This document shows positions 29,353-35,667 of a stretch of DNA of 35,667 nucleotides, piece by piece (the first letter of the stretch is position 1; the number at the start of each line of letters is the position of its first letter). The notes below the pieces were generated by a model. It made no database searches and was not told the origin of the DNA. It was given only the letters and a program-made list of their open reading frames with translations. The DNA is from JAGWNR01 sp964565685 (GTDB taxonomy: Bacteria > Patescibacteriota > Minisyncoccia > Phycocordibacterales > PALSA-1337). The translations under genes and the position numbers were made by a program. The stretch is taken from assembly GCA_964565685.1 (NCBI GenBank), contig CAZMFR010000009.1, positions 1 through 35,667 on the forward strand, read 5' to 3'.

Positions 29353-29766
29353 ATGAATAATAAGATGCCGATAAAGTCATTTAAATTCTGGAGATGGACG
29401 ACTAATGCATGGACTCTCATCTTTTTCATCGCCATCGCCTATGATTTTTTCAATGGGAATGTCCTTGTAAACAATGACGTCATACTGACTCTCGCCGCTA
29501 TCTATGTGGCACTGCTCGGAATATTCAGCGCAGAAAAGGAATTCAGACGTTGGAATAACATGCATGATTCTATACATCCAGGCGAGCTTTATGCCCTGGT
29601 TTGGACTGCGCTCATAGTGTCTCTCATCATAGGAGGGATTTATATGAACAAGAGCTATCATTTGCCAGCAGAAGTCAGCGCTTCGTATATCGCTGTTATC
29701 AGCATTCTGGCGATAACCAGAGAATCAAAGAACTTTTACAAAAAGAAAAAGCAGAGTACAAGGTAG
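29353..29766 (+). CDS. Four-helix small membrane protein
   Basis: A 137-aa integral membrane protein with about four hydrophobic segments: WTLIFFIAIAYDFF (about 17-30), DVILTLAAIYVALLGIF (42-58), LYALVWTALIVSLIIGGIYM (79-98) and VSASYIAVISILAI (107-120). The loop between the second and third is polar (SAEKEFRRWNNMHDSIHPGE) and the tail is lysine-rich. I do not recognise a family. It starts 3 bp after the valS stop, so the two are likely cotranscribed, and a terminator follows. ATG 29353 gives MNNKMPIKS; there is no signal peptide. Confidence 0.75.
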   Translation: MNNKMPIKSFKFWRWTTNAWTLIFFIAIAYDFFNGNVLVNNDVILTLAAIYVALLGIFSAEKEFRRWNNMHDSIHPGELYALVWTALIVSLIIGGIYMNKSYHLPAEVSASYIAVISILAITRESKNFYKKKKQSTR

Positions 29767-29781
29767 CACCTTGTACAAAAG

Positions 29782-29815
29782 AAAAACGCCAACACTAGGT
29801 CGGCGTTTTTTTGTT
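29782..29815. terminator. Bidirectional terminator
   Basis: AAAAACGCC/GGCGTTTTT stem with an 11-nt loop and T-rich tails on both strands. It ends the valS operon on the plus strand and the 95-aa gene on the minus strand. A perfect GTACAAGGT-AGC-ACCTTGTAC hairpin (29757-29777) lies just before it. Confidence 0.85.
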
Positions 29816-29827
29816 AAGCTATCATAC

Positions 29828-30115
29828 TTAGCGGCGGAACCTGTAGTGTCCCCGATAACTGTAATGCGAGGAGCACCGGCGCGGATCACCATTGCTGATA
29901 GGTTGATTCGTCGGCAAGGACAATCTCTGCTCTTGCCGCACAATAGGATGAGTTTTACCCCAATCCATCGCACCATCAACAACGCTGTGCATTTTCTTGA
30001 ACCACCGACTGGCAGTCTCTTGACTGACAACTGATCCTATCGGCTTTGCGAATTCTTCAGCTGAAAATAAATCTAGCTGAAGAAGATTCCCGTTTACTGT
30101 TTTTGCTTTTGCCAT
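29828..30115 (-). CDS. Small protein with beta-clamp-binding motif
   Basis: A 95-aa protein, MAKAKTVNGNLLQLDLF..., of unknown family. Residues 13-17, QLDLF, match the consensus sliding-clamp-binding pentapeptide QL(S/D)LF, found in polymerases, MutS/MutL-type repair proteins and some transposition proteins. The rest is basic (ETASRWFKKMHSVVDGAMDWGKTHPIV) with an R/Y/S/H-rich C-terminus. A short frame (30124-30171, MEEIQTNLQTKRKKE) lies just upstream behind a TATAAT box and ends 9 bp before this ATG. It could be a small clamp regulator or the N-terminal piece of a lost mobile-element protein. There is moderate confidence that it is a real gene. Confidence 0.55.
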   Translation of the reverse strand: MAKAKTVNGNLLQLDLFSAEEFAKPIGSVVSQETASRWFKKMHSVVDGAMDWGKTHPIVRQEQRLSLPTNQPISNGDPRRCSSHYSYRGHYRFRR

Positions 30116-30259
30116 AAAGAACCTATTCCTTTTTCCTTTTTGTTTGTAAATTGGTTTGTATTTCTTCCATTATTATAATAAATATAGGTAAAAAAGTCAA
30201 GGAACGAGAAAAATCTACCCCCTGTTGATAACTATCCTGAAATAATCGGCCATTGTTGC

Positions 30260-30265
30260 TACAAT
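30260..30265 (+). promoter_or_regulatory. Extended -10 box of leader peptide and surface protein
   Basis: TGC-TACAAT, 6 nt before ATG 30272, so the transcript should start at the leader-peptide ATG. The rest of the 156-bp gap to 30116 is AT-rich and holds the upstream frame of the 95-aa gene. Confidence 0.55.
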
Positions 30266-30271
30266 CAAAGC

Positions 30272-30322
30272 ATGGATTTTGCGTTTATTCACCTCTATAT
30301 TAACCTCATTTTACATGCTTAA
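30272..30322 (+). CDS. Leader peptide MDFAFIHLYINLILHA
   Basis: A 16-codon hydrophobic frame starts 6 nt after a -10 box, at the predicted transcript start. It ends with TAA inside ATGCTTAA, so its last codons overlap the start of the secreted protein by 8 bases. The layout suggests that ribosomes load on the leaderless leader and reinitiate. No regulatory amino-acid run is seen. It is too short to be certain. Confidence 0.4.
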   Translation: MDFAFIHLYINLILHA

Positions 30323-31802
30323 AAAAATATCGTTCACGCTAGCTGTATCCTCATTCGTTCTCTTTTCCGCGACCTGCGCATATGCCGCCACATCTCTATC
30401 CGGCTATGCGTGGTCATCGAACATAGGATGGCTTTCATTTAACCCGTCGGACGGTGCTACGGTCCAATTGTCTACGACTACAGGATCATCCGTTGGCTCC
30501 CTATCAGGAGACGCATGGTCTCCGAACATAGGATGGGTCAGTTTTGACCGTGCTGTCACAGGCAATCCTCCAACAACCGGTACTGCCGATCCAGGCAATG
30601 GTTCTGGCGCCATAGCTACGGTCAATATGACCACAGGAGCAGTGAACGGCTGGGCCAGAGCNNNNNNNNNNNNNNNNNNNNNNNNNNNNNNNNNNNNNNN
30701 NNNNNNNNNNNNNNNNNNNNNNNNNNNNNNNNNNNNNNNNNNNNNNNNNNNNNNNNNNNNNTCCACCTCCAACACCGGCTGGGACGGATGGATAGAATTG
30801 TCCGGAACGGGTCATGCAACGGTGACAGGTCTCACTGGAACAGCAACATCTAGCGCCGGGGTCTCTTTCAACACTTCGAACAACCAATTCAGCGGCTATG
30901 CATGGGGCAGTGACGTGGTCGGATGGTTGAGCTTCAATTCAGGGTCTAGCACCACCAGTGGAACCAGCAGTCCCGTTTGCCTGGGCAATAACTGTGTCAC
31001 GCCGCCGACATCGCCAACTCCGATCCTCTCTTGCACCAACGGAACCTCTCTAGGAACTGTCCCGGCTGGCGGGGGAAGCGTGACCGCATCGGCCAACAAC
31101 GTTTCCGTGAGCGGAGGCACAAGCCCATATAAATACAGCTGGAATCCAAATTCAACAGTAGGGTCATGGACGTCTTTTAGCCCTTCAATCACGACCACAC
31201 TGTCATATCCTTCCATAGCCGCGACGAACACATATTCTGTCTATGTCCAAGCAGAAGACTCGGCCAATGCCACATCTAATCAGACACTGTGCGGAACGGT
31301 GACGGAAGACGGCACAAGCGGTAGCAACAGCCCAACCGTCGGCTTCCCGGAGCTCTGGCTGGGCAGTTCCGCCACCCCTCCAGCAAATGCCAATTTCCAG
31401 CAGACTACCAACGCCAGCGGGAATTACCTGACCACCGCCAATATCCAGCCAGTCACTGTCCTGCCAGGGTCCAGCGTCACGGTGAGCTATGCATATCCGG
31501 CAGGATTATTGTCTTGCGCTGAATCCTTGACTCTGCCTAGCGGCGTCAGCTCGTTGCTTTCCAGCCCAGATTGGAGCGGACTTCTTCTCAAGAGCATATC
31601 CGGTTCGACTCAACTCCAGAATTTGAGTCAGGGAACATATTACATACAATACTCATGCAACGAGCCATCGGTGGCATACAGATATTCGAATCCTCTGATG
31701 GCCGCTCTGCATGACCTGTTCGCCAGCAACCCTACGCCTACAGCGGCCCTAAGCAACCAGATCGAGATAGACGTCGTGCCTTCGTCTATACATGAGAATT
31801 AG
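30315..31802 (+). CDS. Secreted protein with GYAWSxNIGW repeats
   Basis: An exported protein of about 495 residues as assembled, interrupted by the 100-N gap at residues 117-149. A signal peptide (MLKKISFTLAVSSFVLFSATCAYA) precedes repeats GYAWSSNIGWLSF, GDAWSPNIGWVSF and, after the gap, GYAWGSDVVGWLSF, with GWDGWIELSG between. A Thr/Ser/Pro-rich part follows, containing CTNGTSLGTV and a second half with Ig-like beta strands and several Cys (for example LLSCAESL). GYAWxxNIGW proteins are common in Parcubacteria and probably coat the cell surface. Start 30315 is chosen for the signal peptide. The true length depends on the gap. Confidence 0.85.
   Translation: MLKKISFTLAVSSFVLFSATCAYAATSLSGYAWSSNIGWLSFNPSDGATVQLSTTTGSSVGSLSGDAWSPNIGWVSFDRAVTGNPPTTGTADPGNGSGAIATVNMTTGAVNGWARXXXXXXXXXXXXXXXXXXXXXXXXXXXXXXXXXXSTSNTGWDGWIELSGTGHATVTGLTGTATSSAGVSFNTSNNQFSGYAWGSDVVGWLSFNSGSSTTSGTSSPVCLGNNCVTPPTSPTPILSCTNGTSLGTVPAGGGSVTASANNVSVSGGTSPYKYSWNPNSTVGSWTSFSPSITTTLSYPSIAATNTYSVYVQAEDSANATSNQTLCGTVTEDGTSGSNSPTVGFPELWLGSSATPPANANFQQTTNASGNYLTTANIQPVTVLPGSSVTVSYAYPAGLLSCAESLTLPSGVSSLLSSPDWSGLLLKSISGSTQLQNLSQGTYYIQYSCNEPSVAYRYSNPLMAALHDLFASNPTPTAALSNQIEIDVVPSSIHEN
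30662..30761. other. Assembly gap (100 N)
   Basis: A run of exactly 100 N, the usual placeholder for a gap of unknown length. It falls within the repeats of the secreted protein, where repeats probably defeated assembly. Confidence 0.98.
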
Positions 31803-31809
31803 GGGCAAT

Positions 31810-32478
31810 ATGAATAAATTATATTTCATCAGCCCCCTTGTCTTGCAAAAAATAATCTGGATACCGACGAATATTGTCCTTCATTTTTTTGGACACCTCG
31901 AAGTCAAAGGACTGGAAAACTTAAAGGAAATCAAAGGAAACGCTATCTTTGCCTGTAATCATATGAGCGAGCTCGATCCAATCATTCCTCCAGCCGCTCT
32001 GCCATTTTGGTCTCATTTCTCGCCGATGTTCTATGCTTCCCGTGAGAACAAGTTCTATGGCGGATCTGGCTGGCGACGGCATTTTTACGGCGGGGATTTT
32101 TTCAAGGCATGGGGATCTTATCAGGTATTTGTCGGCTTGCGCGATTATGAAAAAGCGTTAGCCAATCAGATTCGAATCATCAATGACGGCGGAACTATGT
32201 GTTACTTTCCGGAAGGCAGGACTACTCCAAACGGCATGATCCAACCGGCAAAGGGGGGTGTTTCTTATCTCGCATATGTAACCAAGGTTCCGATAGTCCC
32301 TGTCCGTCTCGAAGGCATGTTCCATATTTCTGTGAAAGATTTCTTTATGAGAAAAAGAAAGCTGTCCATAACATTCGGCAAGCCGATATATGTCGCTTCG
32401 CATGATAGCCCCATGCCCATAAAAGAGTTTAAAGATAGATCGAATGAAATAATGACGGCAATTAAAAATATGGTATAA
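31810..32478 (+). CDS. plsC: 1-acyl-sn-glycerol-3-phosphate acyltransferase-like
   Basis: A PlsC-family acyltransferase of 222 aa. The HX4D motif is NHMSELDP, the glycerol-phosphate-binding motif is FPEGRTT, and IVPVRLEG is the later hydrophobic motif. The N-terminal part (SPLVLQKIIWIPTNIVLHFFG) may associate with the membrane. I prefer ATG 31810 because AGGGG lies 5 bp before it; ATG 31792 would overlap the secreted protein. CPR cells often lack fatty-acid synthesis and may use such enzymes to remodel scavenged lipids. It is coupled to the next gene (TAATG) and seems to form an operon with it and the kinase. Confidence 0.88.
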   Translation: MNKLYFISPLVLQKIIWIPTNIVLHFFGHLEVKGLENLKEIKGNAIFACNHMSELDPIIPPAALPFWSHFSPMFYASRENKFYGGSGWRRHFYGGDFFKAWGSYQVFVGLRDYEKALANQIRIINDGGTMCYFPEGRTTPNGMIQPAKGGVSYLAYVTKVPIVPVRLEGMFHISVKDFFMRKRKLSITFGKPIYVASHDSPMPIKEFKDRSNEIMTAIKNMV

Positions 32479-33368
32479 TGCTGGTACGAAACATGAAAGG
32501 AGTTTTTATAGACGATGACCAAATGTTAGATTACGAAACAAATTCGTTTTTTCGAAAGATAGCGAATATATTTCTCATCCCTACCCTAGACATCTTGCCT
32601 GTTAGCACGAGGGTTTTACTCAAAAAGACCCACAGATCCGGCGAGGAAATAATCGAACATGCCACGAACCATAGGGCAATGGAAGTCCTATATGACCGCA
32701 GTCCGCGTCCTCCCGGCAATCGTCTTCAGAATTTTTTTCTTTCAGTATGGTTAGGAACGAATAATGCAAAAGCAGTCAGGAATCGTCTGAGACTAGTCAA
32801 AAGGGAGATAAAGAAAAAGATCGCCCAACTGATAGCGGAAGACAAAGACGTCAAGATCGTCAATATTGCGTCTGGATCGGCAAGGGCAGTCCTTGAATCG
32901 GTGGATGAGATGCCCCTGAACGATAGCTTTCGGTTGTCGGCGATATTCATCGACAAGAATCATGAGGCAATCTCATTTAGCCAACAGTTGGCCGGAAGCC
33001 ATAGATATCTATCCTCTTTTCAATGGGTCAAAGATACTGCGGAAAATTTCTTCGAGACGCATAGCCATGGAATGAAGTTTAACATAGCTGAACTGGTGGG
33101 ATTGCTTGAATATTTAAGCGATGAAGAAGCGATAAAGATGTTCTCGATGGTGCGCGATTCTCTAGATCCAGGCGGGATCCTCATTACATCGAATATCGTA
33201 AAAAACATTGAAAAACGCTTTATCTCTGATGTCCTGGGTTGGAAAATGAAATATCGCACAGCCGATGAATTCTCATCTCTACTCATCGCCGCAGGATTTT
33301 CTTTGGACAAGATGAATATCTATTATGAGCCGCAACGTATACATTGCGTCATAACGGCGCAAAACTAA
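32478..33368 (+). CDS. Class I SAM-dependent methyltransferase
   Basis: A 296-aa protein with an N-terminal helical part (about 1-110) and a Rossmann methyltransferase domain. The SAM motif is VNIASGSARAVLESVD (about 130-145), the acidic residue is in SAIFIDKNHEAI, and FNIAELVGLLEYLSDEEAIKMFSMVRDSLDPGGILITSN covers the later strands. The IASGSARA motif resembles enzymes said to make 3-hydroxypalmitate methyl ester in Ralstonia, but I cannot confirm orthology. The ATG overlaps the acyltransferase stop by one base (TAATG). A perfect TGG-TATAAT overlaps this junction and may also drive it separately. The neighbour suggests a lipid substrate, by inference. Confidence 0.8.
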   Translation: MLVRNMKGVFIDDDQMLDYETNSFFRKIANIFLIPTLDILPVSTRVLLKKTHRSGEEIIEHATNHRAMEVLYDRSPRPPGNRLQNFFLSVWLGTNNAKAVRNRLRLVKREIKKKIAQLIAEDKDVKIVNIASGSARAVLESVDEMPLNDSFRLSAIFIDKNHEAISFSQQLAGSHRYLSSFQWVKDTAENFFETHSHGMKFNIAELVGLLEYLSDEEAIKMFSMVRDSLDPGGILITSNIVKNIEKRFISDVLGWKMKYRTADEFSSLLIAAGFSLDKMNIYYEPQRIHCVITAQN

Positions 33369-33372
33369 TTTT

Positions 33373-34980
33373 ATGGGAATATTCGCCATATCAGGACTGA
33401 TAAACGGAATCATAGCAACGACATTCGGTTTGCTCGTCATCAGCAAGAATTGGCGAGAGCGGTCGAATCAGATATATTTTCTGATGACCATGGCTTTGGC
33501 CGTTTGGTCTTTTGGCTATTGGCAATGGCAGATAGCCGTCGATTACAATACAGCGCTATTGTGGGTCAGGATTTTGTCGGTTGGATCCCTCTTTGTGCCA
33601 GTCCTGTTCTTTCATTGGATCAGCATATTTATTGGAAGAAACAAGGTGAACAGCGTGATACTTTGGGTATCCTATGCCATGATCGCCTTCATCCTCTTTT
33701 TCGTCGCTAATCCATTGTTCATAAACAGTCTTCAACATGAAGCTATCTTTCCATTTTGGCCGATAGCAGGCAGAGCTTATGATATATACTTCTCTTATCT
33801 ATACGTCGGGCTTATCACCTATACCGCATATTTTCTATTTCGGTCATATTTCACAGAAAAAAATAAGGAAAAGAAAGGTCAGATCTTATATATCATTCTG
33901 GGCAGTATATTAGGTTTTGGCGGCGGTCTGACCAATTTCCCATTATGGTTCAATATCCCGATACTTCCATATGGCAATTTCCTCGTTGCGACCTTCCCGT
34001 TCCTTCTTGGATATTCTGTTTTGAAGTTCAAGCTGTTCAATGCAAAGATGATAGCGACAGAGATCCTGGTATTTTTCATAGCTATCATCCTTCTCGTGGA
34101 TGCCACTCTGTCATCCTCTGCGATCGAAGCGCTTTTGAAAGCGGCGGTCTTTCTGGTCGTGTCTATATTCGGATATCTGCTGATAAGGAGCGTCTATCGC
34201 GAAGTGGCCCAGCGCGAAAAAATCGAGCTTTTGGCCAAAGACCTGCAAAAGGCCAACGATCGTTTACGCGAATTGGACAAGCAGAAGACAGAATTCATCT
34301 CGTTCGCCACACATCAATTGCGCGCGCCTCTCACAGCGATAAAGGGCTACGCGTCTCTAGTTCTCGAGGGCGATTTGGGAGAGATGTCATCAAAGGTGCG
34401 CGACGCGGCCTCTCGCATATTCGAGTCATCAAAGACCCTGGCCAATGTCGTCGACGATTATCTGAACGTCTCGCGCATCGAACTCGGCAGTATGAAATAC
34501 AATTTTGAGCCGCTCGACATAAATATCCTCGTGGACGAGATCGTCGGCGAACTAAAGCCGAATATAATGAAAGCCGGGTTGAAATTCGATTACAAGGTGG
34601 TAGGCGAAGGACCATGGAAGGTCTCGGCCGATCCAGATAAATTAAAGCAGGTCATCTCTAATATCATAGACAATTCCGTCAAATATACGCCGGCAGGTTC
34701 GCTGTCTATCGTTCTCGAGCGTGTGCCGAACGAGGACGGGACTATTCCTGTTCGGTTCAGCGTCTCGGACACTGGTATCGGCATAGCTCCGGAAGTCATG
34801 CCAAAGCTTTTCCAGAAATTCTCTCGTGCCGATAATGCGAACAAGCAGAATATCCATGGCACAGGCCTAGGGCTGTTTATTGCGAGCGAGATATTAAAGG
34901 TTCACAAAGGTCATGTATGGGCCGAATCGGCCGGAGAAGGGAAAGGGGCGAAGTTTAGCGTAGAGTTGCCGGCAGTATAA
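33373..34980 (+). CDS. Membrane sensor histidine kinase
   Basis: A 535-aa sensor kinase. The N-terminal 270 residues hold seven or eight hydrophobic segments, like the histidine-kinase N-terminal 7TM sensor. The HisKA domain has the phospho-acceptor His314 in FATHQLRAPLTAIKGYASL. HATPase follows, with N-box NIIDNSVKYT, G1 DTGIGI, F-box FQKFSRAD and G2 GTGLGLFIASEIL. The ATP-binding domain is complete, so it should be active. No response regulator is encoded in the window, so the partner is elsewhere. It begins 4 bp after the methyltransferase, which suggests a lipid-linked operon, and a terminator follows. Confidence 0.92.
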   Translation: MGIFAISGLINGIIATTFGLLVISKNWRERSNQIYFLMTMALAVWSFGYWQWQIAVDYNTALLWVRILSVGSLFVPVLFFHWISIFIGRNKVNSVILWVSYAMIAFILFFVANPLFINSLQHEAIFPFWPIAGRAYDIYFSYLYVGLITYTAYFLFRSYFTEKNKEKKGQILYIILGSILGFGGGLTNFPLWFNIPILPYGNFLVATFPFLLGYSVLKFKLFNAKMIATEILVFFIAIILLVDATLSSSAIEALLKAAVFLVVSIFGYLLIRSVYREVAQREKIELLAKDLQKANDRLRELDKQKTEFISFATHQLRAPLTAIKGYASLVLEGDLGEMSSKVRDAASRIFESSKTLANVVDDYLNVSRIELGSMKYNFEPLDINILVDEIVGELKPNIMKAGLKFDYKVVGEGPWKVSADPDKLKQVISNIIDNSVKYTPAGSLSIVLERVPNEDGTIPVRFSVSDTGIGIAPEVMPKLFQKFSRADNANKQNIHGTGLGLFIASEILKVHKGHVWAESAGEGKGAKFSVELPAV

Positions 34981-34997
34981 TATATAAGTACAGAATA

Positions 34998-35042
34998 ACA
35001 CCAAAATCCGCCGATCTTTTCAGATAAATTTTGATGTTTTTT
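34998..35042 (+). terminator. Rho-independent terminator of kinase operon
   Basis: ACACCAAAAT pairs with ATTTTGATGT (one mismatch) around a 17-20-nt loop, followed by TTTTT. It ends 18 bp after the kinase stop. Confidence 0.6.
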
Positions 35043-35056
35043 GCGCTACGTCAGCA

Positions 35057-35524
35057 CTATGAGATCGCTTCGATCACTGCTTTTACGTCTGCACCTTCTG
35101 CCTTGCCCTTTAATTCTTTCATTATTGCGCCCATGAACTGTCCGGCTTTTGCCTTGTCGAATTTGGCTCCAGCGGCGATCTTCCCCTTGATGAATTTTTC
35201 GATCTCTTTTCGGCTCATTGATTGTGGCAAGTATGATTCGAGGATGGCGAGCTCTGCTTTTTCCTTGTCGGCGAGGTCCATACGAGCGCCTTTTTCGAAC
35301 TGTTCGATGGAGTCGCGGTGTTGTTTGACCGCACGGCGTATGACGACGATGACGTCTTCATCAGAAAGGCCTGTTTGACTGTCTGACGTGGAAGTCGGAC
35401 CTGATTTCGGTTTCTTTAATAATTCGCTGTTAAAAACTGCTAAAAGGCCGCGGAGGGTATCGAGACGTATGGAGTCTCTGGCTCTCATGGCCTCTTTTAT
35501 GTCATTTTTTATTTTTTCGTGCAT
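35057..35524 (-). CDS. yqeY: GatB/YqeY domain protein
   Basis: A 155-aa YqeY-type protein. It starts MHEKIKNDIKEAMRARDSIRLDTLRGLLAVF, has the conserved central VIRRAVKQHRDSIEQFEKGAR...LADKEKAELAILESYLPQ and ends ...GAIMKELKGKAEGADVKAVIEAIS. This matches the full domain that is also the C-terminal tail of GatB, thought to touch tRNA. Stand-alone YqeY proteins are widespread and of uncertain function. An extra loop (KKPKSGPTSTSDSQTG, about 36-51) is inserted near the N-terminus. It is a single gene; only 43 nt separate its ATG from the divergent promoter at the contig end. Confidence 0.92.
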   Translation of the reverse strand: MHEKIKNDIKEAMRARDSIRLDTLRGLLAVFNSELLKKPKSGPTSTSDSQTGLSDEDVIVVIRRAVKQHRDSIEQFEKGARMDLADKEKAELAILESYLPQSMSRKEIEKFIKGKIAAGAKFDKAKAGQFMGAIMKELKGKAEGADVKAVIEAIS

Positions 35525-35567
35525 AGTGAATGAAGTTTACAACGAAACTATGAAAGTGGAAAGGATG

Positions 35568-35596
35568 TTGACATTGCGTTGCTTTAGTGATATTTT
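35568..35596 (+). promoter_or_regulatory. Outward promoter at contig end
   Basis: Consensus TTGACA (35568-35573), a 17-bp spacer ending in TGA, and TATTTT (35591-35596). The predicted start lies about 10 bp before the terminal repeat at 35614, so its gene is outside the contig or was displaced by the repeat. Confidence 0.6.
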
Positions 35597-35613
35597 CCCT
35601 TTGAATAAAGGAA

Positions 35614-35667
35614 CCTCCAGTTACCCCTTAAGTAGGACACTCTCTTGTTGATAATAGTAACTCGACG
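35614..35667 (-). repeat. Right copy of contig-terminal inverted repeat
   Basis: Reverse complement of 2-55 over 54 bases. A strong outward promoter stops just short of it. Confidence 0.85.

Noticed and set aside
30279..30314. TTG start 12 codons upstream of the secreted protein
   Set aside because: The signal peptide begins at ATG 30315, and the -10 box predicts transcript start at 30272 with a different frame.
1..35667. Circular molecule suggested by shared sequence at both ends
   Set aside because: The end copies are inverted, not direct, so they cannot be an overlap of a closed circle.

Overview
The window is a 35.7-kb contig from a bacterium that reads like a member of the Candidate Phyla Radiation (Patescibacteria, Parcubacteria-like). 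The signs are a reduced ValRS and FtsZ, a secreted protein with GYAWSxNIGW repeats, a Parcubacteria-style large serine recombinase beside a tRNA gene, and many genes with no recognisable homologue. TGA is used as an ordinary stop, so the code is standard. About 54 bases at the two ends are inverted copies of each other (2-55 and 35614-35667), so the assembly probably stopped in two copies of one dispersed repeat. A 100-base N gap lies at 30662-30761.

Layout. 1-770: a leaderless histidine-phosphatase gene broken by short palindromic insertions. 771-3651: an AT-rich defence cluster with a small unknown protein, an SPPY-type DNA methyltransferase, its PmeII-like restriction enzyme and a PIN-like nuclease. 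3701-7849: housekeeping genes (rarA, an unknown gene, miaA and the tRNA genes Leu-UAG, Lys-CUU and Val-GAC), with palindromic repeats between them. 7963-18357: a genomic island ending exactly at the 3' end of a tRNA-Ser gene. It carries a winged-helix protein, an AlbA/Schlafen-type ATP-binding protein, Vsr and Dcm, and facing them a four-gene operon: a 75-aa protein, a winged-helix protein, a MORC/MutL-like GHKL ATPase, and an unusual fusion of an alpha-CTD-like domain, DnaA domain IV, sigma region 4 and zinc fingers. A large serine recombinase lies next to the tRNA. 18553-35524: tRNA-Glu, trxB, hicBA, a methyltransferase, ftsZ, a cupin, ppdK, valS, a surface protein, an acyltransferase/methyltransferase/histidine-kinase cluster and a YqeY-like gene.

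Three themes stand out. First, the Vsr-Dcm / GHKL ATPase / DnaA-sigma fusion locus looks like an undescribed methylation-linked defence or maintenance system with no visible restriction nuclease. Second, the island ends share an 8-bp core, ATTTGCGG. An inverted, apparently unsplit attP-like junction of about 350 bp sits inside the island, and its arms carry a hairpin whose stem covaries around a conserved loop. Third, at least a dozen genes have an extended -10 box (TGnTAnnnT) only 6-7 nt before the ATG, so leaderless mRNAs appear to be the rule here. Several families of short palindromes also sit between genes and, in trxB and the phosphatase, inside genes.
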